From Bacillus tuaregi (GTDB lineage: Bacteria > Bacillota > Bacilli > Bacillales > Cytobacillaceae): 64,000 nt of DNA. A program made the translations under genes and the position numbers. Below, piece after piece: positions 26,704 through 37,034 of this stretch. Position 1 is the first letter of the stretch. Each line of letters starts with the position of its first letter. The notes beneath the pieces are model-generated. The model did no database searches and was not told the origin of the DNA. It saw only the letters and a list, made by a program, of their open reading frames with translations. Where the stretch lies: contig NZ_LT629731.1 in the NCBI RefSeq assembly GCF_900104575.1, positions 880,189 to 944,188 of the forward strand, read 5' to 3'.

Positions 26704-29095
26704 AGAGGAGTTCAAAAGACATTTCCTGCAGAGACTGGAAATGATGTGTGGAAAAAGTTTTTCCGAGAGTACAAAAGACGATCAATTTGATACATTGGGT
26801 CATATGATCCGTGAATATGTCAGCAAGGACTGGATCCAAACAAATGAACGCTATCGCTCATCAGAAGAGAGACAGGTATATTATCTTAGCATCGAGTTTT
26901 TACTTGGCAGGCTCCTTCGCCATAATCTACTGAATCTTGGAATTGAAAGACTTGTCGAGGAAGGATTGCAGGAATTAGGCATTGACCTAAATCAAATTGA
27001 AGAAGTGGAATCAGATGCAGGATTAGGAAATGGGGGACTTGGGAGGTTAGCTGCCTGTTTCCTTGATTCCCTTGCCTCGTTAAATTTACCTGGCCACGGC
27101 TATGGGATCCGATATAAGCATGGTTTATTCGAGCAAAAAATTATTGAGGGATATCAAGTAGAGCTACCTGAACTTTGGCTCAGGCATGGACAAGTTTGGG
27201 AGGTTCGTAAAGCCGATTTAGCGATTGAAATTCCATTTTGGGGACATGTGAAGGTAGTCGAGGATAACGGACGTCTTGCCTTTCAACATAAGGATGCGGT
27301 AACCATTACAGCTGTTCCCTATGATATTCCAGTTGTTGGCTATGATAATCAGACAGTCAATACACTGAGGCTTTGGAGTGCAGAGCCTTCTCCGTTTCCA
27401 TTTCATAAGGATATTTTAAAATATAAGCGGGATACAGAGAGTGTTTCTGAATTTTTATACCCTGATGATACACATGATGAAGGAAAAATCCTCCGTTTAA
27501 AGCAGCAATATTTTCTTGTTAGTGCCAGTATTAATTCTATTATCAAAGACTATTTAAAAAAGCATGACCGTCTAGAGGATTTTCACCGTCATGTGTGTAT
27601 TCATATTAATGATACTCATCCAGTCTTAGCCATCCCGGAACTGATGAGAATTCTGATGGATATGGGCGGACTAGGCTGGGATGAGGCATGGAACATTACG
27701 ACGCAAACTATTTCCTATACGAACCATACAACGCTGTCAGAGGCATTGGAAACCTGGCCAATTCGAATATTCCAGCCATTATTACCGAGAATTTACATGA
27801 TTGTAAACGAAATAAATGAACGCTTCTGTCAGAAATTATGGCAGCTGTATCCCGGTGATTGGAAACGGATTGAACGTATGGCAATCATTGCGCATGATCA
27901 GGTGAAAATGGCTCACCTTGCTTTAGTCGGCAGCTATAGTGTAAACGGAGTAGCGGCTCTTCATACAGAAATATTAAAGAAACGGGAAATGAATGATTTT
28001 TATCAAATTTTTCCTGAGAAATTTAATAATAAAACAAATGGCATAACACATAGAAGATGGCTGTTAAAATCAAACCCAATGCTGGCAGAATTAATTACGG
28101 AAGCGATCGGCACTTCTTGGGTGAAGCAGCCTGAGGAGCTCAGTAGGCTACTTGAATATAGGAATGATTCTGTTTTTCTTACACAATTAGATCATATAAA
28201 GAAGCAGAATAAACAAAAGCTGGCAAAGCGGATTCAAGCTCAGTCAGGGATTCTAATTGATCCTTCAACGATTTTCGATGTTCAGGTAAAAAGAATGCAT
28301 GCCTATAAACGGCAGCTTTTAAATATCCTTCATATCATGCATATCTATAATAGTTTAAAAGAAGATCCGCAGTACTTATTCCAGCCTCGTACCTTTATTT
28401 TTGGTGCGAAAGCGTCACCTGGTTATTATTATGCAAAAAAAATTATTAAATTAATCAACACCGTAGCAGAAAAAGTCAATCATGATGATGAGGTGAATGA
28501 TCGATTAAAGGTAATCTTCTTGGAAAATTATCGTGTATCATTGGCGGAGGATATTTTTCCCGCAGCAGATATCAGTGAACAAATTTCTACCGCTAGTAAA
28601 GAAGCGTCCGGAACCGGTAATATGAAATTCATGATGAATGGTGCCTTGACAGTCGGCACCTTAGATGGAGCAAATGTTGAAATTAAGGATAGAGTCGGAG
28701 AGGAAAATATCTTTATCTTTGGTTTGAAGGCTGATGAAGTATTGAACTACCAGGGTTACCGGTCGGTTGACTTTTTTCATTATGATAAAAGAATCCGTAA
28801 AGTAGTCGATCAGCTGACAAACGGCTTTTTTACTAATGTTGATGATGAATTTGAGGCAATCTATGATTCCTTGCTCATGCAAAATGACCAATACTTTGTA
28901 CTTCGTGATTTTGATTCCTATGTGAATGTTCAAAGGGAAGTCAGCCGAACGTATGCGAATCGAGAAAAATGGTTAACCATGAGTTTAATTAATATTGCTC
29001 AATCTGGATATTTTTCAAGTGACCGTACAATCAAAGAATATGTAGATGAGATTTGGAAAATGGACCAGGCAGGTTATAAGAATCTCGTGAATTAA
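26690..29095 (+). CDS. glgP: Glycogen phosphorylase
   Basis: GT35 enzyme of 801 residues that releases glucose-1-phosphate from glycogen ends. The PLP lysine is in GTGNMKFMMNG; upstream EASGTGNMK is the family signature. The N-terminal VESDAGLGNGGLGRLAACF and the NGITHRRWL segment are intact. The start at 26690 has GAGGAG about 9 nt upstream, inside the end of glgA. Having synthesis and degradation genes in one transcript is normal for Bacillus, where the operon is linked to sporulation. Confidence 0.96.
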   Translation: MFTNKEEFKRHFLQRLEMMCGKSFSESTKDDQFDTLGHMIREYVSKDWIQTNERYRSSEERQVYYLSIEFLLGRLLRHNLLNLGIERLVEEGLQELGIDLNQIEEVESDAGLGNGGLGRLAACFLDSLASLNLPGHGYGIRYKHGLFEQKIIEGYQVELPELWLRHGQVWEVRKADLAIEIPFWGHVKVVEDNGRLAFQHKDAVTITAVPYDIPVVGYDNQTVNTLRLWSAEPSPFPFHKDILKYKRDTESVSEFLYPDDTHDEGKILRLKQQYFLVSASINSIIKDYLKKHDRLEDFHRHVCIHINDTHPVLAIPELMRILMDMGGLGWDEAWNITTQTISYTNHTTLSEALETWPIRIFQPLLPRIYMIVNEINERFCQKLWQLYPGDWKRIERMAIIAHDQVKMAHLALVGSYSVNGVAALHTEILKKREMNDFYQIFPEKFNNKTNGITHRRWLLKSNPMLAELITEAIGTSWVKQPEELSRLLEYRNDSVFLTQLDHIKKQNKQKLAKRIQAQSGILIDPSTIFDVQVKRMHAYKRQLLNILHIMHIYNSLKEDPQYLFQPRTFIFGAKASPGYYYAKKIIKLINTVAEKVNHDDEVNDRLKVIFLENYRVSLAEDIFPAADISEQISTASKEASGTGNMKFMMNGALTVGTLDGANVEIKDRVGEENIFIFGLKADEVLNYQGYRSVDFFHYDKRIRKVVDQLTNGFFTNVDDEFEAIYDSLLMQNDQYFVLRDFDSYVNVQREVSRTYANREKWLTMSLINIAQSGYFSSDRTIKEYVDEIWKMDQAGYKNLVN

Positions 29096-29125
29096 AGGAT
29101 ATTCCGCTTTCGAACTTGAAAAGTC

Positions 29126-29156
29126 AAAAAGCTTCTGCATCATGCAGAAGCTTTTC
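29126..29156. terminator. Bidirectional terminator between glgP and menA
   Basis: AAAAGCTTCTGCAT and ATGCAGAAGCTTTT form a perfect stem usable from both sides. Confidence 0.9.
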
Positions 29157-29159
29157 TTA

Positions 29160-30095
29160 CTAAATGAAGGTTCCAAGGAAAATACCAATTGATAATAGTA
29201 GTCCGAAAAAAGTATTGGTCTGTGAGGTAGCCTTCATAGCGGGCATCATTTGGATAGGTGCCGTGTTATGAATAAATCCTTTAACCGCTGTTACCGCTTT
29301 CGGTATACTTAAAATCACAAGCAGTATCCAAGGGGAAACAATTCCAAACCCCATTAGCATAAATACCCAGACATAGGAAATAATAAACATAGACGCAAGA
29401 AAGACTATGGCATTTTTTTTGCCAAGTAAAATGGCTAGTGTTTTTCGCCCGTTTTCCTTATCACCTTCTAAATCACGAATATTGTTAGCTAAGTTAATGG
29501 CACCAACTAAAATCATAATCGGTGAAGCGGTTAAGATGCTTTCGATTGAGACAAAACCAGTTTGAATAAAGAATGAAATTAACACAATTACCATACCCAT
29601 TAAAAATCCAGAAGCAAGCTCACCAAAAGGTGTGTAGGCTATAGGTACAGGACCGCCTGTATAAAGATAACCAGCTAGCATACAGCCTAGGCCGATTAAT
29701 GCTAACCACCAGCTTGTGCTTATACAAATATAAATTCCTATTAATAGAGAGATTCCGTACAAGCTTAAAGCTAGTTTCATAATGGTTTTGGGCTGGATAC
29801 CGTCTCTCACAATCCCTCCGCCAATTCCAACAGATTCTTCATTATCAAGTCCACGCTTGAAATCATAGTATTCATTAAATAAGTTAGTCGCAATCTGTAT
29901 CAGGATACTAGCAACCATCATGGCTAGGAAAAGTAGCAAATGAAAAGTAGAGTCATAGCTCATAGCCAACACGGTTCCAAGTGTAACAGGAACAAATGCT
30001 GCCGTTAATGTATGGGGTCTAGTTAATCTCCACCATACCTTCCAATTTTTTTGTTTAGGCAGTGGAGAAGTGGCTGACTGTACCTGCGAATCCAT
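29160..30095 (-). CDS. menA: 1,4-dihydroxy-2-naphthoate polyprenyltransferase
   Basis: UbiA-family membrane enzyme of 311 residues that joins the polyprenyl chain to DHNA to give demethylmenaquinone. Both aspartate-rich motifs are seen: NLFNEYYDFKRGLD (about 90) and NNIRDLEGDKENGRKTLA (about 205). About eight membrane helices are predicted. AGGGGGA lies 7 nt before the ATG. It is transcribed away from menF, from a shared 400-bp region, so the menaquinone genes here are split into two divergent units. Confidence 0.96.
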   Translation of the reverse strand: MDSQVQSATSPLPKQKNWKVWWRLTRPHTLTAAFVPVTLGTVLAMSYDSTFHLLLFLAMMVASILIQIATNLFNEYYDFKRGLDNEESVGIGGGIVRDGIQPKTIMKLALSLYGISLLIGIYICISTSWWLALIGLGCMLAGYLYTGGPVPIAYTPFGELASGFLMGMVIVLISFFIQTGFVSIESILTASPIMILVGAINLANNIRDLEGDKENGRKTLAILLGKKNAIVFLASMFIISYVWVFMLMGFGIVSPWILLVILSIPKAVTAVKGFIHNTAPIQMMPAMKATSQTNTFFGLLLSIGIFLGTFI

Positions 30096-30496
30096 CGAAA
30101 ATTCCCCCTATATTTCTTTTACTGAAAAAATAATATTATGCATAGATGATTCTATGTATCAGAAAAAAGATTACTTTCAAAATAGTCCTGATTTTGAACA
30201 TTTCGTTACAATTTTAGTTTATGGAAAGAGCCAGTTTGTGTCAACCACTTTACTTTCAAATATGGAATTTTTGTGGCAAATTTACAGTGGGAAATGTTTA
30301 CAACTGCAAAAACAACTATATTATAGTAATATCTTAAAAGAAGGTTTATCAGGCGTTTTTATCCTTTTTATTTAAACCCACTTACGACTAAAGCTTGAGA
30401 TAATAGTCATATGTACGTTAATATGATATGATATTTGAGTGTATTTGAAGTTAACCACAATTTAAAATAGATTGACTGTTACTGGAGGGGATTTTT
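30096..30496. other. Divergent menA/menF control region
   Basis: No convincing gene. On the plus strand TTGAAG (30445-30450), 17 bp, TAGATT (30468-30473) fits a sigma-A promoter but would give a very short leader before the menF GGAGGGG at 30484. Upstream TTGAGA and TAATAT hexamers (about 30390-30425) are an alternative. Confidence 0.35.
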
Positions 30497-31903
30497 TTGG
30501 TTACCATTCAACGGACGGAGCTGAAAGAAGGGATCCACGCAGCAATAGAAAAGGCAAAAAATAATTCTGCCTCCATATTAGTGAGCGAGGTGCAAAAAAT
30601 CGACTCATGTTTACCTCTTTCTTTTTTTGCAGCCGGAAAAGATAAGTATGGCGGTGAAAGATTTTTTTGGAAACATCCTTCAGAAGAAAGCTATATGATT
30701 GGTTTAGGAATATGTAAGGAAATTGTATCGGATCAGGCAACTGACCGCTTTTTTCATGTAGAAAAGGAGTGGAAACGCTTTATCGATCAAGCTATTATCC
30801 TTGATGATGAACATGTACAGGGCACTGGCCCAACTGCCTTTGGCGGTTTTTCCTTTGATCCATACAAAGAAAAAACCATGCTTTGGTCTAACTATGCCTC
30901 TTCCTTATTTCATATTCCTCGTTTTATGTTAAGTGTGATAAAGGGGCAAGCCTTTTTAACAACGAATGTGATATGTCATCATGACCATTCTCCTTCGCTT
31001 TATCATTTAATAGAAAATGAACGGCAAGAGCTACTAGAGCATAGTAGTATGGAGCTGAAATTCGATTTAGCTGCATTGGTGCATAAGCAGGAGCTCGAAC
31101 CGGAAGCCTGGAAACAGTCTGTTACAAAGGTCGTTGAAGACTTGAAAAACGGTCCGCTTAAGAAGGTTGTACTGGCAAGAGAGCTAAGACTTCAATTTAA
31201 TAGCAAGATACACATTGAAGCGGTAGTAGAACGGCTACTAAAAGAACAAAAGGACAGCTACGTATTTGCTTTTGAAGCAAATGGTGACTGTTTCATCGGT
31301 GCATCACCAGAACGCTTAGTGAAAAAAGACAGCCATGAAGTGTTTTCTACCTGTTTGGCAGGTTCAATTGCTAGGGGGAAAGATGTGGTTGAGGATGAGC
31401 AGCTTGGCTATTCCCTCTTGACAGATGATAAAAATTTAATTGAGCATCAATATGTTGTGGATATGATAAAAGCAGCAATGGAGGAATCCTGTTCCTACGT
31501 AACGATACCCTCCCAGCCAAGCTTGCTTAAATTAAAGCATATTCAACATTTATATACACCTGTCATTGGTAAAGCCTGTGAACAGACATCACTTCTTACA
31601 TTAGTCGAAAAGCTTCATCCTACACCTGCGCTCGGAGGTCTGCCAAAGGAGCCTGCTGTTGCAAAAATTAGAGAAGTAGAAATGCTAGACCGTGGCTTTT
31701 TTGCTGGACCAATCGGCTGGCTGGATTATAATGGAAATGGTGAGTTTGCTGTAGCGATTCGCTCCGGTTTAATTCAGGGTCATGAAGCTTCTATTTTTGC
31801 CGGCTGCGGGTTAGTCGAGGATTCTGTTGTCGAATCTGAATATGAAGAAACAAATATAAAGTTTAAACCGATGCTATCAGCACTTGGAGGAATCGAACAA
31901 TGA
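30497..31903 (+). CDS. menF: Isochorismate synthase
   Basis: Chorismate-binding enzyme of 468 residues that isomerises chorismate to isochorismate, the entry to menaquinone synthesis. The C-terminal catalytic domain shows KVVLARELRL, IGASPERLVKK, STCLAGSIARG, LHPTPALGGLPK and the final CGLVEDSVVESEYEET segments. The start is TTG at 30497 with GGAGGGG 6 nt upstream. The stop overlaps the menD start (ATGA), a sign of translational coupling. Confidence 0.95.
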   Translation: MVTIQRTELKEGIHAAIEKAKNNSASILVSEVQKIDSCLPLSFFAAGKDKYGGERFFWKHPSEESYMIGLGICKEIVSDQATDRFFHVEKEWKRFIDQAIILDDEHVQGTGPTAFGGFSFDPYKEKTMLWSNYASSLFHIPRFMLSVIKGQAFLTTNVICHHDHSPSLYHLIENERQELLEHSSMELKFDLAALVHKQELEPEAWKQSVTKVVEDLKNGPLKKVVLARELRLQFNSKIHIEAVVERLLKEQKDSYVFAFEANGDCFIGASPERLVKKDSHEVFSTCLAGSIARGKDVVEDEQLGYSLLTDDKNLIEHQYVVDMIKAAMEESCSYVTIPSQPSLLKLKHIQHLYTPVIGKACEQTSLLTLVEKLHPTPALGGLPKEPAVAKIREVEMLDRGFFAGPIGWLDYNGNGEFAVAIRSGLIQGHEASIFAGCGLVEDSVVESEYEETNIKFKPMLSALGGIEQ

Positions 31904-33654
31904 ATCATCAGGAAGCATTAACAGGCTATATAGCTTCTTTTGTATCAGAGCTAGTACAGTCAGGTATTAAGGATATTGTTGTCAGCCCGGGTTCGCGGTC
32001 AACTCCAATTGCGATGGTAATGGCGGAACATCCTGACCTTAGACTTCATATCCAAGTTGATGAACGCTCTGCTTCCTTTTTTGCTTTAGGGATTGCAAAA
32101 GCTTCCCAAAGACCAACCGTTCTTTTATGTACATCTGGAACAGCAGCGGCCAACTATTTTCCAGCCATTGTGGAAGCCAATATTTCACGTATTCCATTAG
32201 TCGTCTTAACGGCTGACCGGCCGCATGAACTGCGGGATGTGGGGGCGCCGCAATCCATTGATCAAATTCAGCTATATGGTAATCATGTTAAGTGGTTTGT
32301 CGAAATGGCACCACCGGAAGGCACAGAGGAAATGGTCCGTTATGCTCGCATGGTTTGTGCCAGAGCGGCTGCCACTGCCATGCAGGCTCCAGCTGGTCCG
32401 GTGCATCTGAATTTCCCATTACGGGAACCGCTTGTGCCACTGCTTGAGAATGAGCAGTTATTTAGCCAAAAGGAGAGAGTAAATGGGTATGTGAAAATTC
32501 AGCAGCCAACTGTGTCATTGCAGATGCATGAATTTGATTACTATGCTGAATTAATGAATCAAGCTGAGCGGGGAATCATCATTTGTGGACAAATGGATGA
32601 TGTTCATTTTTCAAAAGCAATCACAGCATTTGCCGAGAAATGTCAGTTTCCTATTTTAGCGGATCCCCTTTCACAGCTAAGGAGCGGTACTCATAGCGGG
32701 AATGCCATTATTGACACTTATGATGGCTTTTTACGAAATATTAAGGCAAAAAAGGTACTAAAGCCTGATCTTATTATCCGATTTGGATCTATGCCCGTAT
32801 CAAAAGCCTTAACCTTCTTTTTAAGAGAAAATCATACAGCCCAGCAATTAGTCATTGACGGAGGGATTGGCTGGAGAGACCCAGCGTTGGTCTCAACGGA
32901 GATGATTTATTGTCAAGAAACTCTTTTCTGCAATGAGATGGCGAAGAGAGTGGTAGAAAGGCATTCATCAAACTACTTCCAAAAGTGGCTGACCATAAAT
33001 ATGTATACTAAAAAATTAATCCATAAGATTGATGAAGCGGAAGAGTTGAGTGAAGGAAAGCTGTTTCACCAGCTGGCTGAATTACTTCCAGAAGAAGCAG
33101 CAATCTTTGTTGGAAACAGTATGCCAATCCGTGATTTAGATTCCTTCTTCCACTTTAATGAGAAAAGCATAAAAGTGCTGGCTAATCGCGGGGCAAATGG
33201 AATTGACGGGACAGTCTCAACGGCATTGGGTGTGGGTACGATCCATCAGCCGCTGTATTTAATTCTTGGCGATTTAACCTTTTTCCATGATTTAAATGGT
33301 TTAATTGCAGCGAAGCTTCAAAAGCTCAATATGACGGTATTATTAATCAATAATAATGGTGGCGGTATTTTTTCATTTTTACCGCAAGCGTCACATCCAA
33401 AGCATTTTGAACTCCTTTTTGGTACTCCGCTGGATTTGGATTTCAGTAAGGCGGTTGAGATGTATGGCGGAGAATTTACCTCTATCTCGAATTGGGAACA
33501 GTTTCCTGATGCCCTATTACAGGATCAAAATAAAGACGGGTTGCGTGTTATTGAAATCATGACGAATCGCAACAGTAATGCAGAAGAACACCGAAAATTG
33601 TGGGAATTTGTTTCCCGGGAAATAGATTCCTTGCTTGAGAAGGAGAATTCTTGA
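31900..33654 (+). CDS. menD: SEPHCHC synthase (2-succinyl-5-enolpyruvyl-6-hydroxy-3-cyclohexene-1-carboxylate synthase)
   Basis: Thiamine-diphosphate enzyme of 584 residues that adds succinic semialdehyde, from 2-oxoglutarate, to isochorismate. The N-terminal VSPGSRSTPIAMVMAEHP and the TPP glutamate region, and the C-terminal GDLTFFHDLNGL with NNNGGGIFSFLPQ, are characteristic. Its ATG overlaps the menF stop by 4 nt and its end is 1 nt from menH. Confidence 0.97.
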   Translation: MNHQEALTGYIASFVSELVQSGIKDIVVSPGSRSTPIAMVMAEHPDLRLHIQVDERSASFFALGIAKASQRPTVLLCTSGTAAANYFPAIVEANISRIPLVVLTADRPHELRDVGAPQSIDQIQLYGNHVKWFVEMAPPEGTEEMVRYARMVCARAAATAMQAPAGPVHLNFPLREPLVPLLENEQLFSQKERVNGYVKIQQPTVSLQMHEFDYYAELMNQAERGIIICGQMDDVHFSKAITAFAEKCQFPILADPLSQLRSGTHSGNAIIDTYDGFLRNIKAKKVLKPDLIIRFGSMPVSKALTFFLRENHTAQQLVIDGGIGWRDPALVSTEMIYCQETLFCNEMAKRVVERHSSNYFQKWLTINMYTKKLIHKIDEAEELSEGKLFHQLAELLPEEAAIFVGNSMPIRDLDSFFHFNEKSIKVLANRGANGIDGTVSTALGVGTIHQPLYLILGDLTFFHDLNGLIAAKLQKLNMTVLLINNNGGGIFSFLPQASHPKHFELLFGTPLDLDFSKAVEMYGGEFTSISNWEQFPDALLQDQNKDGLRVIEIMTNRNSNAEEHRKLWEFVSREIDSLLEKENS

Positions 33655-33655
33655 G

Positions 33656-34462
33656 ATGAATGTAACCATTGATGGCATTCTCTATCATGTTGATACTATA
33701 GGTAAAGGTTTTCCCTTGCTTCTATTACATGGTTTTACAGGTGATTCCACGACCTGGAAGCCTTTTTTATCGCAATGGAGCCAGGAGCATCAGGTCATTA
33801 CGGTTGATATCATCGGTCATGGGAAGTCAGCTTCACCAATAGAGGTTGAGAGATATGATATTCAATCTGTGGCAAAGGATATAAAGGGAATTCTTGAACA
33901 CTTAGGAATTGAACAAGCAAATGTGTTGGGGTACTCTATGGGTGGAAGACTAGCCTTAAGCTTCTCCCTACTGTATCCGCAATTTGTATATAAGCTAATT
34001 TTAGAAAGTGCCTCTCCTGGATTGGAAACGAAACAGGAACAGGATAACCGTCGAATACAGGATACAAACCTCAGTCAGTTCATTCGAAAAAATGGAATAG
34101 AGAGATTTGTGGACTACTGGGAGAATATACCGCTTTTTCATACACAAAAAAAGCTTTCATTACATATGCAGCAGGAAATTAGAAAGCAAAGATTTGAAAA
34201 CTCTGTAATAGGTCTTAGTAATAGCTTACTAGGTATGGGGACTGGGGCACAGCCATCCTGGTGGAATCGATTGCAAGAGCTGAAAGCCGAGACTCTTCTG
34301 CTCACAGGTGAACAGGATCAAAAGTTTTGCTTCATAGCTGAAAAAATGGTAAAAAAGATGAAGCATGCCAAATGGCAAAAGTTTAATGAATGTGGACATG
34401 CTATTCATGTGGAACAACCTGAAAAATTTGGTACAATAGTAAGTGTCTTTTTGTCAAACTAA
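33656..34462 (+). CDS. menH: SHCHC synthase (2-succinyl-6-hydroxy-2,4-cyclohexadiene-1-carboxylate synthase)
   Basis: Alpha/beta hydrolase fold lyase of 268 residues that removes pyruvate from SEPHCHC. The nucleophile elbow is LGYSMGGRLAL (Ser about 93), the late His is in GHAIHVEQPE, and the LLHGFTGDSTTW oxyanion region is present. The B. subtilis homologue is YtxM. The start at 33656 was chosen for AAGGAG about 10 nt upstream, within the end of menD. Confidence 0.93.
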   Translation: MNVTIDGILYHVDTIGKGFPLLLLHGFTGDSTTWKPFLSQWSQEHQVITVDIIGHGKSASPIEVERYDIQSVAKDIKGILEHLGIEQANVLGYSMGGRLALSFSLLYPQFVYKLILESASPGLETKQEQDNRRIQDTNLSQFIRKNGIERFVDYWENIPLFHTQKKLSLHMQQEIRKQRFENSVIGLSNSLLGMGTGAQPSWWNRLQELKAETLLLTGEQDQKFCFIAEKMVKKMKHAKWQKFNECGHAIHVEQPEKFGTIVSVFLSN

Positions 34463-34501
34463 TGAGAAAAATGATAGTCATTATAGAAGGAGGAATTCAA
34501 T

Positions 34502-35320
34502 ATGACAGTAGAATGGATTGCAGGACGTCAGTATGAAGAGATTCTGTATGAAACGTATAACGGAATGGCAAAAATTACGATTAACCGTCCCCATGTTCAT
34601 AACGCCTTTACACCAAGAACGGTTATGGAATTAATTGATGCTTTCGCATATGCCCGCGATGATTCAAGTGTAGGGGTTATCATCCTAACAGGAGCAGGGG
34701 ATAAGGCATTCTGTTCAGGCGGAGACCAAAAGGTACGAGGACATGGTGGATATGTAGGCGACGACCAAATTCCACGCTTGAATGTCCTTGATTTACAGCG
34801 TTTAATTCGTGTCATTCCAAAGCCGGTTATTGCGATGGTAAAGGGTTATGCGATTGGCGGCGGCCATGTATTACATATTGTATGTGACTTAACGATTGCA
34901 GCGGATAATGCCATCTTTGGACAAACAGGTCCTAAGGTAGGTAGCTTTGATGCTGGTTATGGTTCTGGCTATTTAGCAAGAATTGTTGGCCATAAAAAGG
35001 CTCGTGAAATCTGGTACCTATGCCGACAATACAATGCCCAGGAAGCATTGGATATGGGACTTGTCAATACGGTCGTACCACTAGAGCAGGTCGAAGAGGA
35101 AACGATTAAATGGTGTGAAGAGATCCTTGAAAAGAGTCCAACCGCGCTTCGGTTCTTAAAGGCTGCCTTTAATGCAGATACTGACGGATTAGCCGGGATC
35201 CAGCAATTTGCTGGTGATGCGACACTTCTTTACTATACAACAGATGAAGCAAAAGAAGGCCGTGATGCATTCAAGGAAAAACGCCAGCCAGACTTTGATA
35301 AATTCCCTAGATTTCCTTAA
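34502..35320 (+). CDS. menB: 1,4-dihydroxy-2-naphthoyl-CoA synthase
   Basis: Crotonase-family ring-closing enzyme of 272 residues acting on o-succinylbenzoyl-CoA. Family segments: [19 protein letters not shown], the oxyanion-hole glycine in [14 protein letters not shown], and [17 protein letters not shown]. The C-terminus [21 protein letters not shown] is typical of MenB. AGAAGGAGG precedes the ATG. A terminator-like hairpin follows before menE. Confidence 0.97.
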   Translation: MTVEWIAGRQYEEILYETYNGMAKITINRPHVHNAFTPRTVMELIDAFAYARDDSSVGVIILTGAGDKAFCSGGDQKVRGHGGYVGDDQIPRLNVLDLQRLIRVIPKPVIAMVKGYAIGGGHVLHIVCDLTIAADNAIFGQTGPKVGSFDAGYGSGYLARIVGHKKAREIWYLCRQYNAQEALDMGLVNTVVPLEQVEEETIKWCEEILEKSPTALRFLKAAFNADTDGLAGIQQFAGDATLLYYTTDEAKEGRDAFKEKRQPDFDKFPRFP

Positions 35321-35371
35321 TAGCATCGATTATAAACGGAAATACACATGATTATTTTGACAAAAACACCT

Positions 35372-35405
35372 CAGCTTGATGGTTAGCCCCATCAGGCTGT
35401 TTTTC
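35372..35405 (+). terminator. Terminator-like hairpin between menB and menE
   Basis: CAGCTTGATGG pairs with CCATCAGGCTG (one mismatch) and is followed by TTTTTC. It may lower menE expression relative to menB. Confidence 0.7.
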
Positions 35406-35422
35406 TTAAGAGGGTGAAGGAT

Positions 35423-36895
35423 ATGAAGCAAACCATCCCAAATTGGCTTAAAAAACGGGCTTATTTAACGCCTGAACGACAGGCTATTGTTTTTAATGGG
35501 AAAACCATTACTTTTGCAAAGCTGTATCAAGCAGCCTACGAAATGGCTGGAAAGCTAACTGCAGAAGGGATTAAAAAGGAACAGTTTACAGCGGTACTCT
35601 TGCCTAATCATCTTGATTCTGCTGTGATTCTGCTGGCGCTTCAGCTGCTAGGGGTTCGGGCTGTTATATTAAATAACCGATTGACTGCTGAAGAACTTAT
35701 TTGGCAGATTCAAGACTCACAATCCGTTCAGTTACTGAGTGAGGGTCGGTTTCGAGTTAAGCTGGACATAATCGGTGCCAGTTTGACGGCCTTACCTGTT
35801 CTAACGAAGGAAGAATTGCAGCATGCATCTTTTGCGGAGCCACAAATAATAGAAGAAATCGATTTAGATGATATTTGTACGATTATGTATACATCTGGGA
35901 CTACCGGTAATCCAAAGGGAGTCATGCAAACATACGGAAATCACTGGTGGAGTGCAACAGGCTCTGCCTTGAATCTAGGCTTGCATGAAAATGATTGCTG
36001 GCTTTGTACGGTTCCACTTTTTCATATTAGTGGATATTCGATTTTAATGAAAAGTATGATTTATGGCATGAAAATCGTTCTGCATGAAAAGTTTGATGTG
36101 AATGAGACTCTTAGCGACATTTATAAAGAAAAGGTAACGATGATGTCTGTTGTTAGTACAACACTAACCATGATTCTAGACCAGCTCCAGAATGAAAGGC
36201 TCCCGAAAAGCTTCCGCTGTATGCTGTTAGGCGGAGGACCTGCCTCACTGCCACTTTTAGAGAGGTGTGTTGAAAAGGAAATACCTGTCTTTCAAACTTA
36301 TGGGATGACAGAAACATCATCACAGATTGTTACGCTGTCTCCTGAGGATTGTTTTCGGAAACTAGGCTCAGCAGGAAAGCCGCTTTTCCCTGCCCAAATT
36401 AAAATTATGCAGGATGGCCGTGAGGTAGCAGCATTTGAGACTGGAGAAATCGTGGTCAAAGGACCAAATGTCACAAACGGTTATCTTAACAGAGAAATGG
36501 AAACAAATAAGGACAGACAGGATGGCTGGCTGCACACAGGAGATATCGGATATTTGGATGAGGATGGTTTTTTATATGTCCTAGACAGGCGCTCTGATTT
36601 AATTATTTCAGGAGGAGAGAATATTTATCCAGCTGAAATTGAGGGAGTGCTGACGGCTCATCCGGCTATTAAAGATGCAGGTGTTATTGGTCGACAGGAT
36701 AATAAATGGGGAGAGGTGCCAATTGCCTTTTTAGTCATGAATCAATCTGTTTCCGAAATGGACATCCTTGCTTACTGTCAGGAAAAGCTTGCTAAATATA
36801 AGCTTCCAAAAGATATTTATTTTATAGATGAGATTCCCCGTAATGCAAGTAAGAAAATCCTACGAAGAGAGCTACGTAAGCTCATTAATCATTAA
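35423..36895 (+). CDS. menE: o-succinylbenzoate--CoA ligase
   Basis: ANL-superfamily adenylate-forming enzyme of 490 residues that activates o-succinylbenzoate. The P-loop-like motif TIMYTSGTTGNPKGVMQ (about 150-166), QTYGMTETSSQ and the hinge region DRRSDLIISGGENIYPAEIE are present, with the catalytic Lys near the C-terminus (PRNASKKILRREL). The start ATG at 35423 is favoured over the GTG at 35414 by spacing to AGAGGGTG. No menC follows, unlike the B. subtilis order menF-D-H-B-E-C. Confidence 0.95.
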   Translation: MKQTIPNWLKKRAYLTPERQAIVFNGKTITFAKLYQAAYEMAGKLTAEGIKKEQFTAVLLPNHLDSAVILLALQLLGVRAVILNNRLTAEELIWQIQDSQSVQLLSEGRFRVKLDIIGASLTALPVLTKEELQHASFAEPQIIEEIDLDDICTIMYTSGTTGNPKGVMQTYGNHWWSATGSALNLGLHENDCWLCTVPLFHISGYSILMKSMIYGMKIVLHEKFDVNETLSDIYKEKVTMMSVVSTTLTMILDQLQNERLPKSFRCMLLGGGPASLPLLERCVEKEIPVFQTYGMTETSSQIVTLSPEDCFRKLGSAGKPLFPAQIKIMQDGREVAAFETGEIVVKGPNVTNGYLNREMETNKDRQDGWLHTGDIGYLDEDGFLYVLDRRSDLIISGGENIYPAEIEGVLTAHPAIKDAGVIGRQDNKWGEVPIAFLVMNQSVSEMDILAYCQEKLAKYKLPKDIYFIDEIPRNASKKILRRELRKLINH

Positions 36896-37034
36896 TGCTT
36901 TTTTTCTCAAGAGACTGACAGGTAAGAATGTTGGTCTCTTTGTTTTAGAAACGAGGAAGATTATTTTTCATGAATTTGAAATCCAAATCAGATATGATAA
37001 GGATAAATGATTTTTCTGAAAAAGGGGTAGACAG

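Noticed and set aside
30070-30375. A 101-codon plus-strand frame between menA and menF
   Set aside because: It starts inside menA, has no ribosome site and no recognisable protein features; it lies in the divergent control region.
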